Shown here: positions 15,711 to 24,221 of the stretch, piece by piece
Numbering within the stretch: the stretch's first letter is position 1
Layout: each line of letters begins with the position of its first letter
Source of the DNA: JAGVSZ01 sp035456405
GTDB taxonomy: Bacteria > Pseudomonadota > Gammaproteobacteria > Burkholderiales > SG8-39
Direction: 5' to 3'
NCBI GenBank assembly: GCA_035456405.1
Contig: DATIDG010000083.1
Coordinates: 1 to 64,000 of the forward strand
Length of the DNA stretch: 64,000 bases
Translations under genes and position numbers: made by a program
Notes under the pieces: generated by a model
What the model was told of the DNA's origin: nothing
Database searches by the model: none
The model's input: the letters and a program-made list of their open reading frames with translations, nothing else

Positions 15711-17216
15711 ATGGAAGGCCTGCTCCCGAACCTCGCCCTCGGCTTCGGCGTCGCGCTGACGCCGCTCAACATCCTCTACTGCTTCGGTGGCGTGCTGCTC
15801 GGCACGCTGATCGGCGTGCTGCCCGGCATCGGGCCGGTGGCCACGATCGCGATGCTGCTGCCGGTGACGTTCACGCTGCCGCCGGTGTCGGCGCTGATCA
15901 TGCTCGCCGGGATCTACTACGGCGCGCAGTACGGCGGCTCGACGACCGCGATCCTCGTGAACCTTCCCGGCGAGTCGGCGTCGGTGGTCACTGCGCTGGA
16001 CGGCTACAAGATGGCGCGCCAGGGCCGCGCGGGTCCGGCGCTCGGCATCGCGGCGCTCGGATCGTTCTTCGCCGGCTGCGTCGCCACCGTCGTCATCGCG
16101 CTGTTCGCGCCTCCGCTCGCCGAGGTCGCGCTCAAGTTCGGCCCGACCGAGTACTTCTCGCTGATGGTGCTCGGCCTGATCGCCGCCACCGTCCTCGCGC
16201 ACGGGTCGCTGATCAAGGCGATTGCGATGGTCATCCTCGGGCTGCTGCTCGGCCTGGTCGGCACCGACGTGAACTCCGGCGTCGCGCGCTACAGCTTCGG
16301 CATCTCGGAGCTCTCCGACGGGATCGGCTTCGTCACCGTGGCGATGGGAATGTTCGGTATTGCCGAAATCGTCGCGAACCTCGACCACAAGGAGAAGCGT
16401 GCGGTCTTCGTCGCCAAGATCGGGCGCCTGCTCCCGTCGCGGGAGGAACTCATCCACTGCATCCCGTCGGTGCTGCGCGGGACGGCACTTGGTTCGGCCC
16501 TCGGGATCCTGCCCGGCGGCGGCGCGCTGCTCGCCTCCTTTGCCGCGTACACGCTGGAGAAGAAATCTGCGAAGCCGCCGCGCAATTTCGGCAACGGCGA
16601 CATTAGGGGCGTGGCCGCGCCGGAGTCGGCGAACAACGCCGGCGCGCAGACCTCATTCATACCGCTGCTCACGCTCGGGATCCCGTCGAACCCGGTGATG
16701 GCGCTGATGATAGGCGCGATGATGATCCAGGGCATCGCGCCGGGGCCGCAGGTGATGACCGAACGGCCGCAGCTCTTCTGGGGAATGATCGCTTCGATGT
16801 GGGTGGGGAACCTGATGCTGGTGGTCCTCAACCTGCCGCTCATCGGCATGTGGATCAAGCTGCTCACCGTGCCCTACCGGATGCTCTACCCGGCGATCCT
16901 GCTGTTCTGCTGCATCGGCGTGTACAGCGTGAACAACAGCTCCTTCGACATCTACATGATGTGCGTGTTCACCGTCCTAGGCTACGTGTGCGTGAAGCTC
17001 GAGTGCGAGCCGGCGCCGCTCATCCTCGGCTTCATTCTCGGGCCGATGATGGAGGAGAACCTGCGGCGCGCGATGCTGCTGTCGCGCGGCGACCCGAGCG
17101 TGTTCTTCACCAAGCCGATCAGCGCGGTGCTCCTCGGCATCGCGCTCGTGCTGCTCCTGATCGTTCTCGCCCCGTCGGTGAAGAAGAAGCGCGAGGAGGC
17201 GTTCCTGGAGGCGTAG
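15711..17216 (+). CDS. tctA: Tripartite tricarboxylate transporter large membrane subunit TctA
   Basis: 501 residues, about twelve membrane segments, with the two characteristic TctA repeats: GTLIGVLPGIGPVATIAMLLP near the N-terminus and LGSALGILPGGGALLASFAAY in the middle (GxLPGxG motifs). The YYGAQYGGSTTAILVNLPGE and LLTLGIPSNPVMALMIGAM segments are typical. Partner of the preceding TctB. The substrate is not set by these subunits but by the periplasmic protein, so it is unknown. It ends ten bases before a convergent lipoprotein gene. Confidence 0.93.
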   Translation: MEGLLPNLALGFGVALTPLNILYCFGGVLLGTLIGVLPGIGPVATIAMLLPVTFTLPPVSALIMLAGIYYGAQYGGSTTAILVNLPGESASVVTALDGYKMARQGRAGPALGIAALGSFFAGCVATVVIALFAPPLAEVALKFGPTEYFSLMVLGLIAATVLAHGSLIKAIAMVILGLLLGLVGTDVNSGVARYSFGISELSDGIGFVTVAMGMFGIAEIVANLDHKEKRAVFVAKIGRLLPSREELIHCIPSVLRGTALGSALGILPGGGALLASFAAYTLEKKSAKPPRNFGNGDIRGVAAPESANNAGAQTSFIPLLTLGIPSNPVMALMIGAMMIQGIAPGPQVMTERPQLFWGMIASMWVGNLMLVVLNLPLIGMWIKLLTVPYRMLYPAILLFCCIGVYSVNNSSFDIYMMCVFTVLGYVCVKLECEPAPLILGFILGPMMEENLRRAMLLSRGDPSVFFTKPISAVLLGIALVLLLIVLAPSVKKKREEAFLEA

Positions 17217-17226
17217 GCCGGGGGAC

Positions 17227-17604
17227 CTAGCGGCGCGGCTCCTGCGCGTCGAACTTGCGGATGATCCGGTCGCGGACCGGCTTGCGCACGTCGACCTTCA
17301 GCGCCCACTCGCCGAACATCTCGAGCTCGATGCGGGCGGTGTATTCGCCCGGCGCGCCGCCCGGCGCGGCCTGCACCGGCTTCACGTTGTGCGCCATCGG
17401 CATCGACGGCATGTCGGCGCCGAGCGCGAGCTCGGCGCCGCTCACCGGCTTGCCCGAGCCGCGCTCCCTCAGAAGGATCCGGCAGTCGTAGACGAGATCG
17501 TGCTTCGTCGCGGCGCACTTCATGTCGGCGTCGAGCCGGACCTGCGCCCCCGGCGCCAGCGAGCAGCCGGCCAGGGCGAGGGCAACGAGGATGCGGTGAG
17601 CCAT
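17227..17604 (-). CDS. Small FixH/YtkA-like lipoprotein
   Basis: 125 residues. The signal peptide ends in a lipobox (LALAGC), so the mature protein should be lipid-anchored. The body resembles the FixH/YtkA beta-sandwich: GKPVSGAELALGADMPSMPMAHNVKPV followed by GEYTARIELEMFGEWALKVDV, where the MPSMPMAH Met/His cluster is the family hallmark and could bind copper. The start has GGAGGC eleven bases upstream and is 15 bases after the last livM stop, so it may be read as the tail of the Liv operon although no functional link is obvious. Confidence 0.72.
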   Translation of the reverse strand: MAHRILVALALAGCSLAPGAQVRLDADMKCAATKHDLVYDCRILLRERGSGKPVSGAELALGADMPSMPMAHNVKPVQAAPGGAPGEYTARIELEMFGEWALKVDVRKPVRDRIIRKFDAQEPRR

Positions 17605-17619
17605 GCTGCCTCCAACGCG

Positions 17620-18528
17620 TCACGGGGCGACCGGCGGACGCCGGACGAGCGCGCGCCGGATGCGGTTGACCGTCGCCTCGTCGAGCAGGCCGCGCGGCCG
17701 GGCGATGAGCAGCACCGCGACCAGCCCGCCGAACACGATCATCCGCCAGCCCTGGAACACGCGCAGCGACTCGAGGAGGCCGATGTCGACGAGCACGCCG
17801 AGCAGGGGGCCGAGCGCGGTCCCGAGGCCGCCGATCAGGGCATAGGCGAGGCTGTGCACGCCGAGCATGATGTCGAAGTTGCGCGGCTCGATGTAGGTGT
17901 TGTGGTGCGCGTAGAGCGCCCCGCCGAGCGCGGCCAGTGCGCCCGCGGCGGCCACCACCGCGAGCTTGAGCCGCGCGACGTCGACGCCGAACACGGCGGC
18001 GAGCTCCGGGTCCTCGCCGACCATGCGCAGCGTCGCCCCGAGCCGCGAGCGCTCGACGAGGGCGAAGGCGGCGAGCGCGACCGCGAGCAGCCCCCAGACC
18101 AGCGCGAGGAACTCGTGCTGCTCGAAGCCGCGCTCGAGCACCCAGCGGATGCCGCGGAAGCCCTGGGTGCCGTCAGGTCCCACGAGCTCGCCGTCGATCT
18201 CGCGCTGGAAGTGCAGCAGCTCGAAGAGGATCCGGAACATCTCCGCGGCGGCGAGCGTGGCCATCGCGAAGTAAAGGCCCCGGAGCCGGATCGTCGGCAG
18301 GCCGACGAGCCACGCCGCGCCCCCGCCGAGCGCCATCGCGAACGCGACTGCGCCCGCCAGCGGCCAGCCCCACAGGGCCGTGCCCATGCCCGCCGCGTAC
18401 GCGCCGACGCCGAAGAACGCCTGCTGCCCGAACGACATCTCGCCCGCGACGAGCAGCAGGTACGCGGAGAGCGCGAGGAACGAGAAGAGCCCGATGTTCG
18501 TCAGGACGCCGAGCGCGAACTCGTCCAT
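17620..18528 (-). CDS. livM: Branched-chain amino acid ABC transporter permease LivM (second copy)
   Basis: 302 residues, eight or more membrane segments. LivM-type features include the start region IGLFSFLALSAYLLLVAGEMSFGQQAFFGVGAYAAG, the permease EAA-like loop DPELAAVFGVDVARLKLAVVAAAGALAALGGALYAHH, and the ending RPRGLLDEATVNRIRR. It starts two bases after the stop of the second livH. It forms the second of two LivH/LivM pairs in this operon; the pairs are clearly different proteins, so this is not a recent duplication. The substrate may be a branched-chain amino acid, an amide or another hydrophobic small molecule. Confidence 0.9.
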   Translation of the reverse strand: MDEFALGVLTNIGLFSFLALSAYLLLVAGEMSFGQQAFFGVGAYAAGMGTALWGWPLAGAVAFAMALGGGAAWLVGLPTIRLRGLYFAMATLAAAEMFRILFELLHFQREIDGELVGPDGTQGFRGIRWVLERGFEQHEFLALVWGLLAVALAAFALVERSRLGATLRMVGEDPELAAVFGVDVARLKLAVVAAAGALAALGGALYAHHNTYIEPRNFDIMLGVHSLAYALIGGLGTALGPLLGVLVDIGLLESLRVFQGWRMIVFGGLVAVLLIARPRGLLDEATVNRIRRALVRRPPVAP

Positions 18529-18529
18529 G

Positions 18530-19441
18530 TCACGCAGGACCCGCCGACCGGCTGCGGAGGAGGCTCCACAGTCCCGCCGGCCGGAGCGCCAGCAGGGCGA
18601 AGAGGACGAAATAGGCGACGAGGTCGCGATATTGCGGCCCGGCGAGCCACTGGCTGTGCGCCTCCATCAGGCCGAGCGCGAGCGCCCCGACCACCGCGCC
18701 GGGGAGCGACCCGAGGCCGCCGAGCATCATCGCGATTAGGCCCTTGAGCGTCGACCACATCCCGAGCATCGGCGTCACCTGCTCGTGCGCGGCGATGATC
18801 AGGTAGCCCGCCAGCCCGCCGAGCGCCGAGGCGAGGGCGAAGACGAGGAGGAACACGCGGGGCACGTTGACGCCTGCTAGTCGCGCGGCGTCCGCGTTGT
18901 CGATCACCGCGCGCACGCCGAGGCCGAACCGGGTGCGCGTGAGCAGGCGGTGCAGCCCGAACGCGGCCGCCACCGCGCAGGCGAGCATCGCGAAGTATTC
19001 GACGCGGACCGTGAGGGGCCCGAGCGCGAGTGGCGGCCCGCCGTAGAAAGAGGGGAAACTGTAAAGATGGCGCGGCAAGACGAGCGTCGCGGCCTCCTCG
19101 AGCTGCATCCACAGCGCGAAGCTGCCGACCATCGACGCGATTGCAGCGGCCTCGGGCGTGCGCCGCCGGCCGCCCGCGTAGGGCGCGAAGCACAGGCGCT
19201 CGACGTAGACGCCCGTCGCGACAGCGCCGAGCACGGTCACCGCCGCGAGCGCGAGGAACCCGGCATGGAACTGCAGGTGCACCCAGGTCGCGGCATACGC
19301 CCCGACCATGATCGCGGGCCCGTAAGACAGGTTTGCGCGTCGCAGGACGCCGAAGATGAGCGTGAACCCGAGCGCGAGCAGGGCATATGACGACCCGAGC
19401 ATCAGGCCGTCGAGCGTGTTCTGGACGAGGTCGATCAGCAC
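18530..19441 (-). CDS. livH: Branched-chain amino acid ABC transporter permease LivH (second copy)
   Basis: 303 residues from a GTG start. LivH signature at the N-terminus: VQNTLDGLMLGSSYALLALGFTLIFGVLRRANLSYGP. Further family segments are GLGVRAVIDNADAARLAGVNVPRVFLLVFALASALGGLAGYL and GLIAMMLGGLGSLPGAVVGALALGLME. Pairs with the downstream LivM. About 95 bases containing two hairpins separate it from livF, so it may be expressed at a different level from the upstream half of the operon. Confidence 0.9.
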   Translation of the reverse strand: MLIDLVQNTLDGLMLGSSYALLALGFTLIFGVLRRANLSYGPAIMVGAYAATWVHLQFHAGFLALAAVTVLGAVATGVYVERLCFAPYAGGRRRTPEAAAIASMVGSFALWMQLEEAATLVLPRHLYSFPSFYGGPPLALGPLTVRVEYFAMLACAVAAAFGLHRLLTRTRFGLGVRAVIDNADAARLAGVNVPRVFLLVFALASALGGLAGYLIIAAHEQVTPMLGMWSTLKGLIAMMLGGLGSLPGAVVGALALGLMEAHSQWLAGPQYRDLVAYFVLFALLALRPAGLWSLLRSRSAGPA

Positions 19442-19462
19442 CTCGCCGACCCGTCAGCGCTT

Positions 19463-19510
19463 GGCCGAGCCGAGATGGGCTCGGCCATCGCGGGGGAGGG
19501 GCCCCGCGAT
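19463..19510 (-). other. Tandem hairpins between livF and the second livH
   Basis: Two perfect 9-bp stems in a row: GGCCGAGCC/GGCTCGGCC (19463-19486, 6-base loop) and ATCGCGGGG/CCCCGCGAT (19487-19510, 6-base loop), with no T-tract. They lie between the two halves of the Liv operon and could slow RNA decay or cause partial termination. Read on the minus strand, the gap also holds a 28-codon ORF whose ATG overlaps the livF stop and whose end reads LGSAKR, echoing the LivF ending LGSAKA. This may be a remnant of a duplicated livF tail. Confidence 0.5.
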
Positions 19511-19536
19511 CGTGAATTCCGATGAGCGACGGGTCG

Positions 19537-20277
19537 TCATGCCTTGGCGGAGCCAAGGTAGGCCCTTCGTATGACTTCGTCCTCGGCCACCTGACCCGGC
19601 GTGCCGCTGAAGGTCACGCGACCCTGCTCCATCAGGTAGAAGTGGTGCGCGACCTGCAGCGCCATGTGCGCGTTCTGCTCGACCAGGAAAATGGTCGTGC
19701 CGTCCCTGTTCAGCTCGGTGACGATGCTGAAGATCTCCTCCACGACGAGAGGCGCAAGACCGAGCGAGGGCTCGTCCATGAGCAGGAGTTTCGGCCGCGA
19801 CATCAGCGCGCGCGCCACGGCGAGCATCTGCTGCTCGCCGCCCGACAGTGTGCCGGCCTGCTGCTGCGCACGCTCCTTGAGCCGCGGGAAACGCGCAAAC
19901 ATGCGCTCGACGTCCTGCGCGATCGCGACATTGTCCCTGCGCTGATAGGCGCCGGCCGCGAGGTTGTCGGTCACCGTCATAGTGGGGAACACGAGGCGGT
20001 TCTCGGGCACGAGCGCGATGCCGCGCGCGACGATATCGTGCGGCGCGCGGCCCGCGAGTTCTTCGCCCGCGAAGCGGATCGACCCGCGCCGGGGCTTCAG
20101 CAGCCCGGTCGCGGTCATCATCAGCGTCGTCTTGCCGGCGCCGTTCGGACCGAGCAGGCAGGTGATCGACCCCGGCGCGACCGAGAGCGAGACGCCCCGG
20201 AGCGCCTCGATCTTGCCGTAGGCGGTGACCAGATCCGCGACCTCGAGCACCGGCGCGCTTGTATGTTGTCCACTCAC
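19537..20277 (-). CDS. livF: Branched-chain amino acid ABC transporter ATPase LivF
   Basis: 246 residues. ABC ATPase with Walker A GPNGAGKTTL, signature LSGGEQQMLAVARALMSRPKLLLMDEPSLGLAPL (signature plus Walker B) and a downstream VEQNAHMALQVAHHFYLMEQGRVTFSGT switch region. The short length, AYGKIEALRGVSLSV start and QNA H-loop are typical of LivF. It probably energises both LivH/LivM pairs since there is only one LivF and one LivG in the locus. Starts with GTG seven bases after livG. Confidence 0.93.
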   Translation of the reverse strand: MSGQHTSAPVLEVADLVTAYGKIEALRGVSLSVAPGSITCLLGPNGAGKTTLMMTATGLLKPRRGSIRFAGEELAGRAPHDIVARGIALVPENRLVFPTMTVTDNLAAGAYQRRDNVAIAQDVERMFARFPRLKERAQQQAGTLSGGEQQMLAVARALMSRPKLLLMDEPSLGLAPLVVEEIFSIVTELNRDGTTIFLVEQNAHMALQVAHHFYLMEQGRVTFSGTPGQVAEDEVIRRAYLGSAKA

Positions 20278-20284
20278 CGAGTTC

Positions 20285-21034
20285 TCACTTGTTGCCGCCC
20301 CCGAGGTACGCCGTCCGCACGGCGTGGTCCGCCTGCACCTCCGTCGGCGCGCCCTCCGCGATCTTCTGGCCGAAGTTGAGCACCGCGATGCGGTCGGTGA
20401 CGTCCATCACGAGCTCCATGTGGTGCTCGATGAGGAGCACCGTGACGCCGCGGTCGCGGACCGCGCGGATGCGGCCGGCGAGCTGCTCGATCTCCTCGGC
20501 GTTCATTCCCGCGGCGGGCTCGTCGAGGCACAGGAGCTTCGGCCGCGCGGCGAGGGCGCGCGCGAGCTCCAGCCGGCGCTGCTCGCCGAACGCGAGGTTC
20601 GACGCGAGCTCGTCCTGGCGGTGGGCGAGGCCGGAGAACTCGAGCAGCTCGCCGATCTCGGCGCGCACGCGTCGCGAGCCGCCGAACCAGCGCGCGAGAA
20701 AGCCGCGTCGCGCGTGATCCTCGGGGCTGTTCTGCGCCACCCACAGGTTCTGCCACACGGTGAGATGGCCGAACAGGCGGATGTTCTGGAACGTACGCGC
20801 GATGCCGAGGGCGAGCCGCCGGTGCACCGGCACCCCGCCGAGATCCGCGCCGCGGAAGGTGATCCGGCCCGACGTGAGGGGAAACAACCCCGTGACGAGG
20901 TTGACCGTCGTGCTCTTGCCCGAGCCGTTCGGCCCGATCAGCCCGAAGATGCGGCCTTCCTCGACCGTCAGCGAGAGCTGGTCGACGGCGCGCACGCCGC
21001 CGAAGTGCCGGGAAATCTGCGTGAGCTCGAGCAC
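20285..21034 (-). CDS. livG: Branched-chain amino acid ABC transporter ATPase LivG
   Basis: 249 residues from a GTG. Walker A GPNGSGKSTTVNLVTG, signature LAFGEQRRLELARALAARPKLLCLDEPAAGMN and LLIEHHMELVMDVTDRIAVLNFGQKIAEG, all in the LivG pattern (EPAAGMN and EHHM are LivG hallmarks). AGAGG lies upstream of the start, and the gene begins two bases after livM. It pairs with LivF as the nucleotide-binding heterodimer. Confidence 0.93.
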   Translation of the reverse strand: MLELTQISRHFGGVRAVDQLSLTVEEGRIFGLIGPNGSGKSTTVNLVTGLFPLTSGRITFRGADLGGVPVHRRLALGIARTFQNIRLFGHLTVWQNLWVAQNSPEDHARRGFLARWFGGSRRVRAEIGELLEFSGLAHRQDELASNLAFGEQRRLELARALAARPKLLCLDEPAAGMNAEEIEQLAGRIRAVRDRGVTVLLIEHHMELVMDVTDRIAVLNFGQKIAEGAPTEVQADHAVRTAYLGGGNK

Positions 21035-21036
21035 CG

Positions 21037-21933
21037 CTATCGGCCTCTACCGAACAGCCGGCCGAGGCGGCCGAGCGTCTGCTCGTCGAGCAGGCCGCGA
21101 GGTCGCACGTTCATCGCGAGGACGATCAGCGCACCGAACAGCAGGTTGCGCCAGTCGCCCAGGAAGCGCAGGCCCTCGATCAGGAAGCCCTGCACGAACA
21201 CCACTGCCGCCAGCGTGCCGAACACGCTCGCGAGCCCGCCGACGATCGGGTAGGCGATCGCGAACGTCGCGACCAGGATGTTGAAGCTCGAGTGCTCGAT
21301 GTGGGTCGTGTAGTGCGCGTAGAGCCCGCCGCCGATCCCGGCGATCGCGCCGCCGATGGTCATCGCGCTGACCTTGACCGCGGTCAGATTGATGCCGACC
21401 GACTGCGCCGCGACCTCGTCCTCGCCGACCGCGCGCAGCACCGCGCCGTAGCGCGAGCGGTCGAACCACCAGAGCAGCGCCATGATCAGCACGACGAACG
21501 CCCAGACGAACAGCATCACGTCGAAGGTGGTCCAGCCGTGCTCCGGGAAGTAACGGATCTGCCGGAAGCCCTCGCCGCCGACCGGGCCGACCTTCACCTG
21601 GCCCTTGGCGATCTGGTAGTCGAAGTTGAAGAAGAAGAGCCGCACGCCCTCGCCGAACGCGAGGGTGGCGATCACCAGCATCAGCCCTTTCACGCGCAGG
21701 GCCGGGAAGCCCACCGCGCACGCCGTCCCCGCGCCGAACAGAGTACCGACGCCGAGCGCCGCGACGATCGGCCAGCCCGCGAGCACCGTGAGCATCGCCG
21801 ACACGTACGCACCGATCGCGAAGAAGCCGGCTTGCGCCAGGGTCACCTGGCCGGTCAGCAGGACGATGTACGCCGACAGGCCGAGCAGCGTGTGGACGCC
21901 GATGATCTGCGCGAGGCCGTAGTAGAAGTCCAT
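21037..21933 (-). CDS. livM: Branched-chain amino acid ABC transporter permease LivM (first copy)
   Basis: 298 residues with the LivM pattern: GVHTLLGLSAYIVLLTGQVTLAQAGFFAIGAYVSAML, the loop DEVAAQSVGINLTAVKVSAMTIGGAIAGIGGGLYAHY and the ending RPRGLLDEQTLGRLGR. Its start codon shares one base with the livH stop (TGATG), so the two are translationally coupled. Together with LivH, LivG and LivF it completes a standard Liv transporter. Confidence 0.92.
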   Translation of the reverse strand: MDFYYGLAQIIGVHTLLGLSAYIVLLTGQVTLAQAGFFAIGAYVSAMLTVLAGWPIVAALGVGTLFGAGTACAVGFPALRVKGLMLVIATLAFGEGVRLFFFNFDYQIAKGQVKVGPVGGEGFRQIRYFPEHGWTTFDVMLFVWAFVVLIMALLWWFDRSRYGAVLRAVGEDEVAAQSVGINLTAVKVSAMTIGGAIAGIGGGLYAHYTTHIEHSSFNILVATFAIAYPIVGGLASVFGTLAAVVFVQGFLIEGLRFLGDWRNLLFGALIVLAMNVRPRGLLDEQTLGRLGRLFGRGR

Positions 21934-22811
21934 CAGTCGCGCCCGCCCTTCGGCGTGAAGAGACCCCCGGGCCGGAAGACCAGGAACGCGAACAGCAGCA
22001 GCATCACGTACAGGTCGCGCTCGGTCACGCCGCGGAACTGCTGGAACAGGTTCTCGAACGCGCCGACGAGGAGGCCCGCAACAATCGCGCCGGGAATCGA
22101 GCCGAGTCCGCCGATTACCGTCACGATGAGGCCCTTCACCGTAAGCGGAGTCGTGAGCAGCGGCGAGAGCGCGCCCACCGAGGCGCCGATCAGGGCGCCG
22201 GCGATCCCGCCGAGCAGGCCGGTAACGACGAACGTCGCCGCGTTCACCTGCGCGACCCGGATGCCGCAGAGTTGCGCGGCGACCGGCTGCTGCGAGACCG
22301 CGCGCGTGGCGAGGCCGAGCCGCGTCCGATAGAGGAGTAGGAGCAGTCCCACCATGCAGACGACGCTCACGCCGAAGACGAGCAGCAGGTCACCGCGGAG
22401 CGTGATGTCCCCGGCGCGGAGCATCTCGTCGTCGAACATCGCCGGAAAGTTCTTCGGCATGCCGTCGGTCACGTGCACGATGATCTCGTCGATCAGGAGC
22501 AGCATGCCGACCGTCGACATCAGCGTCGCGAGCGGGCTCGCGAGCGGGATGAAGTGGAAGCACGTCAGGTAGACGAGGTACCCGAGCACGCCCCCTGCGA
22601 GGCACGCCGCGAGGAACACCGCCCAGGGCGGCGCGCCCTGGACGAGGCCCAGTATGAGCAGCCCGCAGTACGCGCCGCCCACGGACGCGGCGGCGTAAGC
22701 CATGTTGAGCTTGTGCATCACGCCAAACACCAGCGTGAAGCCGATGCCGATCAGCGCATAGGTCGTGCCGAACAGCAGGCCGTCGAGAACAGCTTGGAGG
22801 AGGTCGAGCAT
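21933..22811 (-). CDS. livH: Branched-chain amino acid ABC transporter permease LivH (first copy)
   Basis: 292 residues, LivH signature LLQAVLDGLLFGTTYALIGIGFTLVFGVMHKLNMAYAAASVGGAYCG at the N-terminus, then LATRAVSQQPVAAQLCGIRVAQVNAATFVVTGLLGGIAGALIG and GLIVTVIGGLGSIPGAIVAGLLVGAFEN. It follows the binding-protein gene after a 90-base gap with a strong hairpin. It has the usual place as first permease gene of the operon. Confidence 0.92.
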   Translation of the reverse strand: MLDLLQAVLDGLLFGTTYALIGIGFTLVFGVMHKLNMAYAAASVGGAYCGLLILGLVQGAPPWAVFLAACLAGGVLGYLVYLTCFHFIPLASPLATLMSTVGMLLLIDEIIVHVTDGMPKNFPAMFDDEMLRAGDITLRGDLLLVFGVSVVCMVGLLLLLYRTRLGLATRAVSQQPVAAQLCGIRVAQVNAATFVVTGLLGGIAGALIGASVGALSPLLTTPLTVKGLIVTVIGGLGSIPGAIVAGLLVGAFENLFQQFRGVTERDLYVMLLLFAFLVFRPGGLFTPKGGRD

Positions 22812-22854
22812 GGCGCCGCCTGGAGGCGGTTCTCGGATGTGGGATGTGAATGGA

Positions 22855-22881
22855 CGCCGGCCGCGGGTCGCGCGGCCGGCG
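22855..22881 (-). other. Intercistronic hairpin after the Liv binding-protein gene
   Basis: A perfect 11-bp G+C stem (CGCCGGCCGCG/CGCGGCCGGCG) with a 5-base loop, 20 bases beyond the binding-protein stop and without a T-tract. Such structures commonly protect the abundant binding-protein mRNA while letting part of the transcript continue into permease genes. The function here is inferred from position. Confidence 0.55.
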
Positions 22882-22901
22882 GGAATCCGCGTGCTAACGC
22901 T

Positions 22902-24095
22902 TCACAGGGGGTTGTGGTAGACCGCCCACTGCCCGTTCTTCGCCCGCACGAACACGAACGGCTTCTCGGCCTCGCGCTCCTCGCGCTTCGATGTGCCAAG
23001 CAGGCCCTCGGTCGACTTCAGCTTCGCCAGCCCGTCGCGGATCTTGCGCCGGTCGGCCTGGACCGTGTCGGGCTTGGCGAGGACCTTCTCGCTCTCCATG
23101 ACGTCCTTGAGGATGAACACGTTCTCCCACGCGGCCATGCTGTGGAGATCGGCGCTGCCCTTGAATTTCGCGGTGGCCTTCGCCGCGGCGATCGCCTTCG
23201 GGGTCACCGGCGCGTAACTGGTCGGGATGATCATCCCCTCGGCCTGCTTCGCGCAGCCCTCGAGCGTCTCCAGGCTGGAGGAGCTGTCGAGCCCGATGAG
23301 CACCTTCGGCTTCACGCCCTGGCGCTGCATCTCCTTCAGCACGCCGCAGGTCGTGAACGGGTGCGCGGAGATCGCGACGACGTCCGCGTTCGCCTTCTTC
23401 ATTTCGCGCACCTGGGTGGCGAAGTTGGTGTCGTTGAGCAGCCATTTCGACTCGCCCAGCACCTTGAAGCCGTTCACGCCGGCGCGGTCCTTCATCACCG
23501 CGTACCACAAGGCGCGCGAGTGCGCGAAGTCCTCCTCGACGCCGCCGTAGACCGTCTTCGCCTCGGGAAACTCGGTGCGCACGTAGTTGAACAGCGAAGA
23601 GTACATCGTCATCTCGCTCGGCACGTTGCGGAACGCCCATTCGGAAATCTTGGCGAGCCCGCCCTTGATCGCGACGTCGGTGAACACCGGGAACTGCAGC
23701 CCGGTGTCGGAGGCGTCGCCGGCCTTCTTCTGCAGGATGCCGAACAGCGGCTCGGCGACGTTGGAGCACGTCGGGCCGATGGCGACGATCCACTCGCCGC
23801 CCGCGATGCGCCGGATCACCGAGATGCCTTCCTCGGCGTTGCAGCGGTCGTCGAAGAACTCGGTGACGATCTTCGCCTTGGTGCCGTCGCCGAGCTTCAC
23901 GCCGCCGGCCTTGTTGATCTCGTCGGCGGCGGCGCGGATCGCGGCCTCGCTGTTGACGCCGAACGAGCGGACCACGCCCGATTTCGCGCCGAAGCCGGCG
24001 ATCTTGACAGTGCGCTCCTGCGCCGCGGCGGGCGTGGCGGCAACGAGCGCGGCGCCGGTGAATGCGGCGGCAATTGCGAGTGCAAGGGGTTTCAT
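22902..24095 (-). CDS. Liv-type ABC transporter periplasmic substrate-binding protein
   Basis: 397 residues. A signal peptide (about 1-25, ending ATPAAAQ) precedes a type I periplasmic binding fold: KIAGFGAKSGVVRSFGVNSEAAIRAAADEINKAGGV is the usual LivK/AmiC-like opening, then IRRIAGGEWIVAIGPTCSNVAEPLFGILQK for the first lobe. GAGGAGGAAG lies upstream of the ATG, and a near-consensus sigma-70 promoter lies about 65 bases further up. It is the only binding protein in an operon with two permease pairs. The ligand is unknown; the family binds branched-chain amino acids, amides, urea and aromatic acids. Confidence 0.88.
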   Translation of the reverse strand: MKPLALAIAAAFTGAALVAATPAAAQERTVKIAGFGAKSGVVRSFGVNSEAAIRAAADEINKAGGVKLGDGTKAKIVTEFFDDRCNAEEGISVIRRIAGGEWIVAIGPTCSNVAEPLFGILQKKAGDASDTGLQFPVFTDVAIKGGLAKISEWAFRNVPSEMTMYSSLFNYVRTEFPEAKTVYGGVEEDFAHSRALWYAVMKDRAGVNGFKVLGESKWLLNDTNFATQVREMKKANADVVAISAHPFTTCGVLKEMQRQGVKPKVLIGLDSSSSLETLEGCAKQAEGMIIPTSYAPVTPKAIAAAKATAKFKGSADLHSMAAWENVFILKDVMESEKVLAKPDTVQADRRKIRDGLAKLKSTEGLLGTSKREEREAEKPFVFVRAKNGQWAVYHNPL

Positions 24096-24160
24096 GCGCT
24101 TCCTCCTCGGTGGATCGGCTATAGAATTCTACGGCTGGCACTGATCGCGCCGTGCGGGCC

Positions 24161-24189
24161 AGTCTAGGGGGGTGTCCCGGCACTGTCAA
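24161..24189 (-). promoter_or_regulatory. Sigma-70 promoter of the Liv operon
   Basis: On the minus strand the sequence reads TTGACA, 17 bases, TAGACT: a perfect -35 and a 4/6 -10 at ideal spacing. The predicted start of transcription is near 24154, leaving a leader of about 60 bases before the binding-protein ATG. The same gap must also hold the promoter of the divergent acyl-CoA ligase gene. Confidence 0.6.
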
Positions 24190-24221
24190 CGCGGTGCCCG
24201 GTAAATGTCAGAGGAGCAGTC

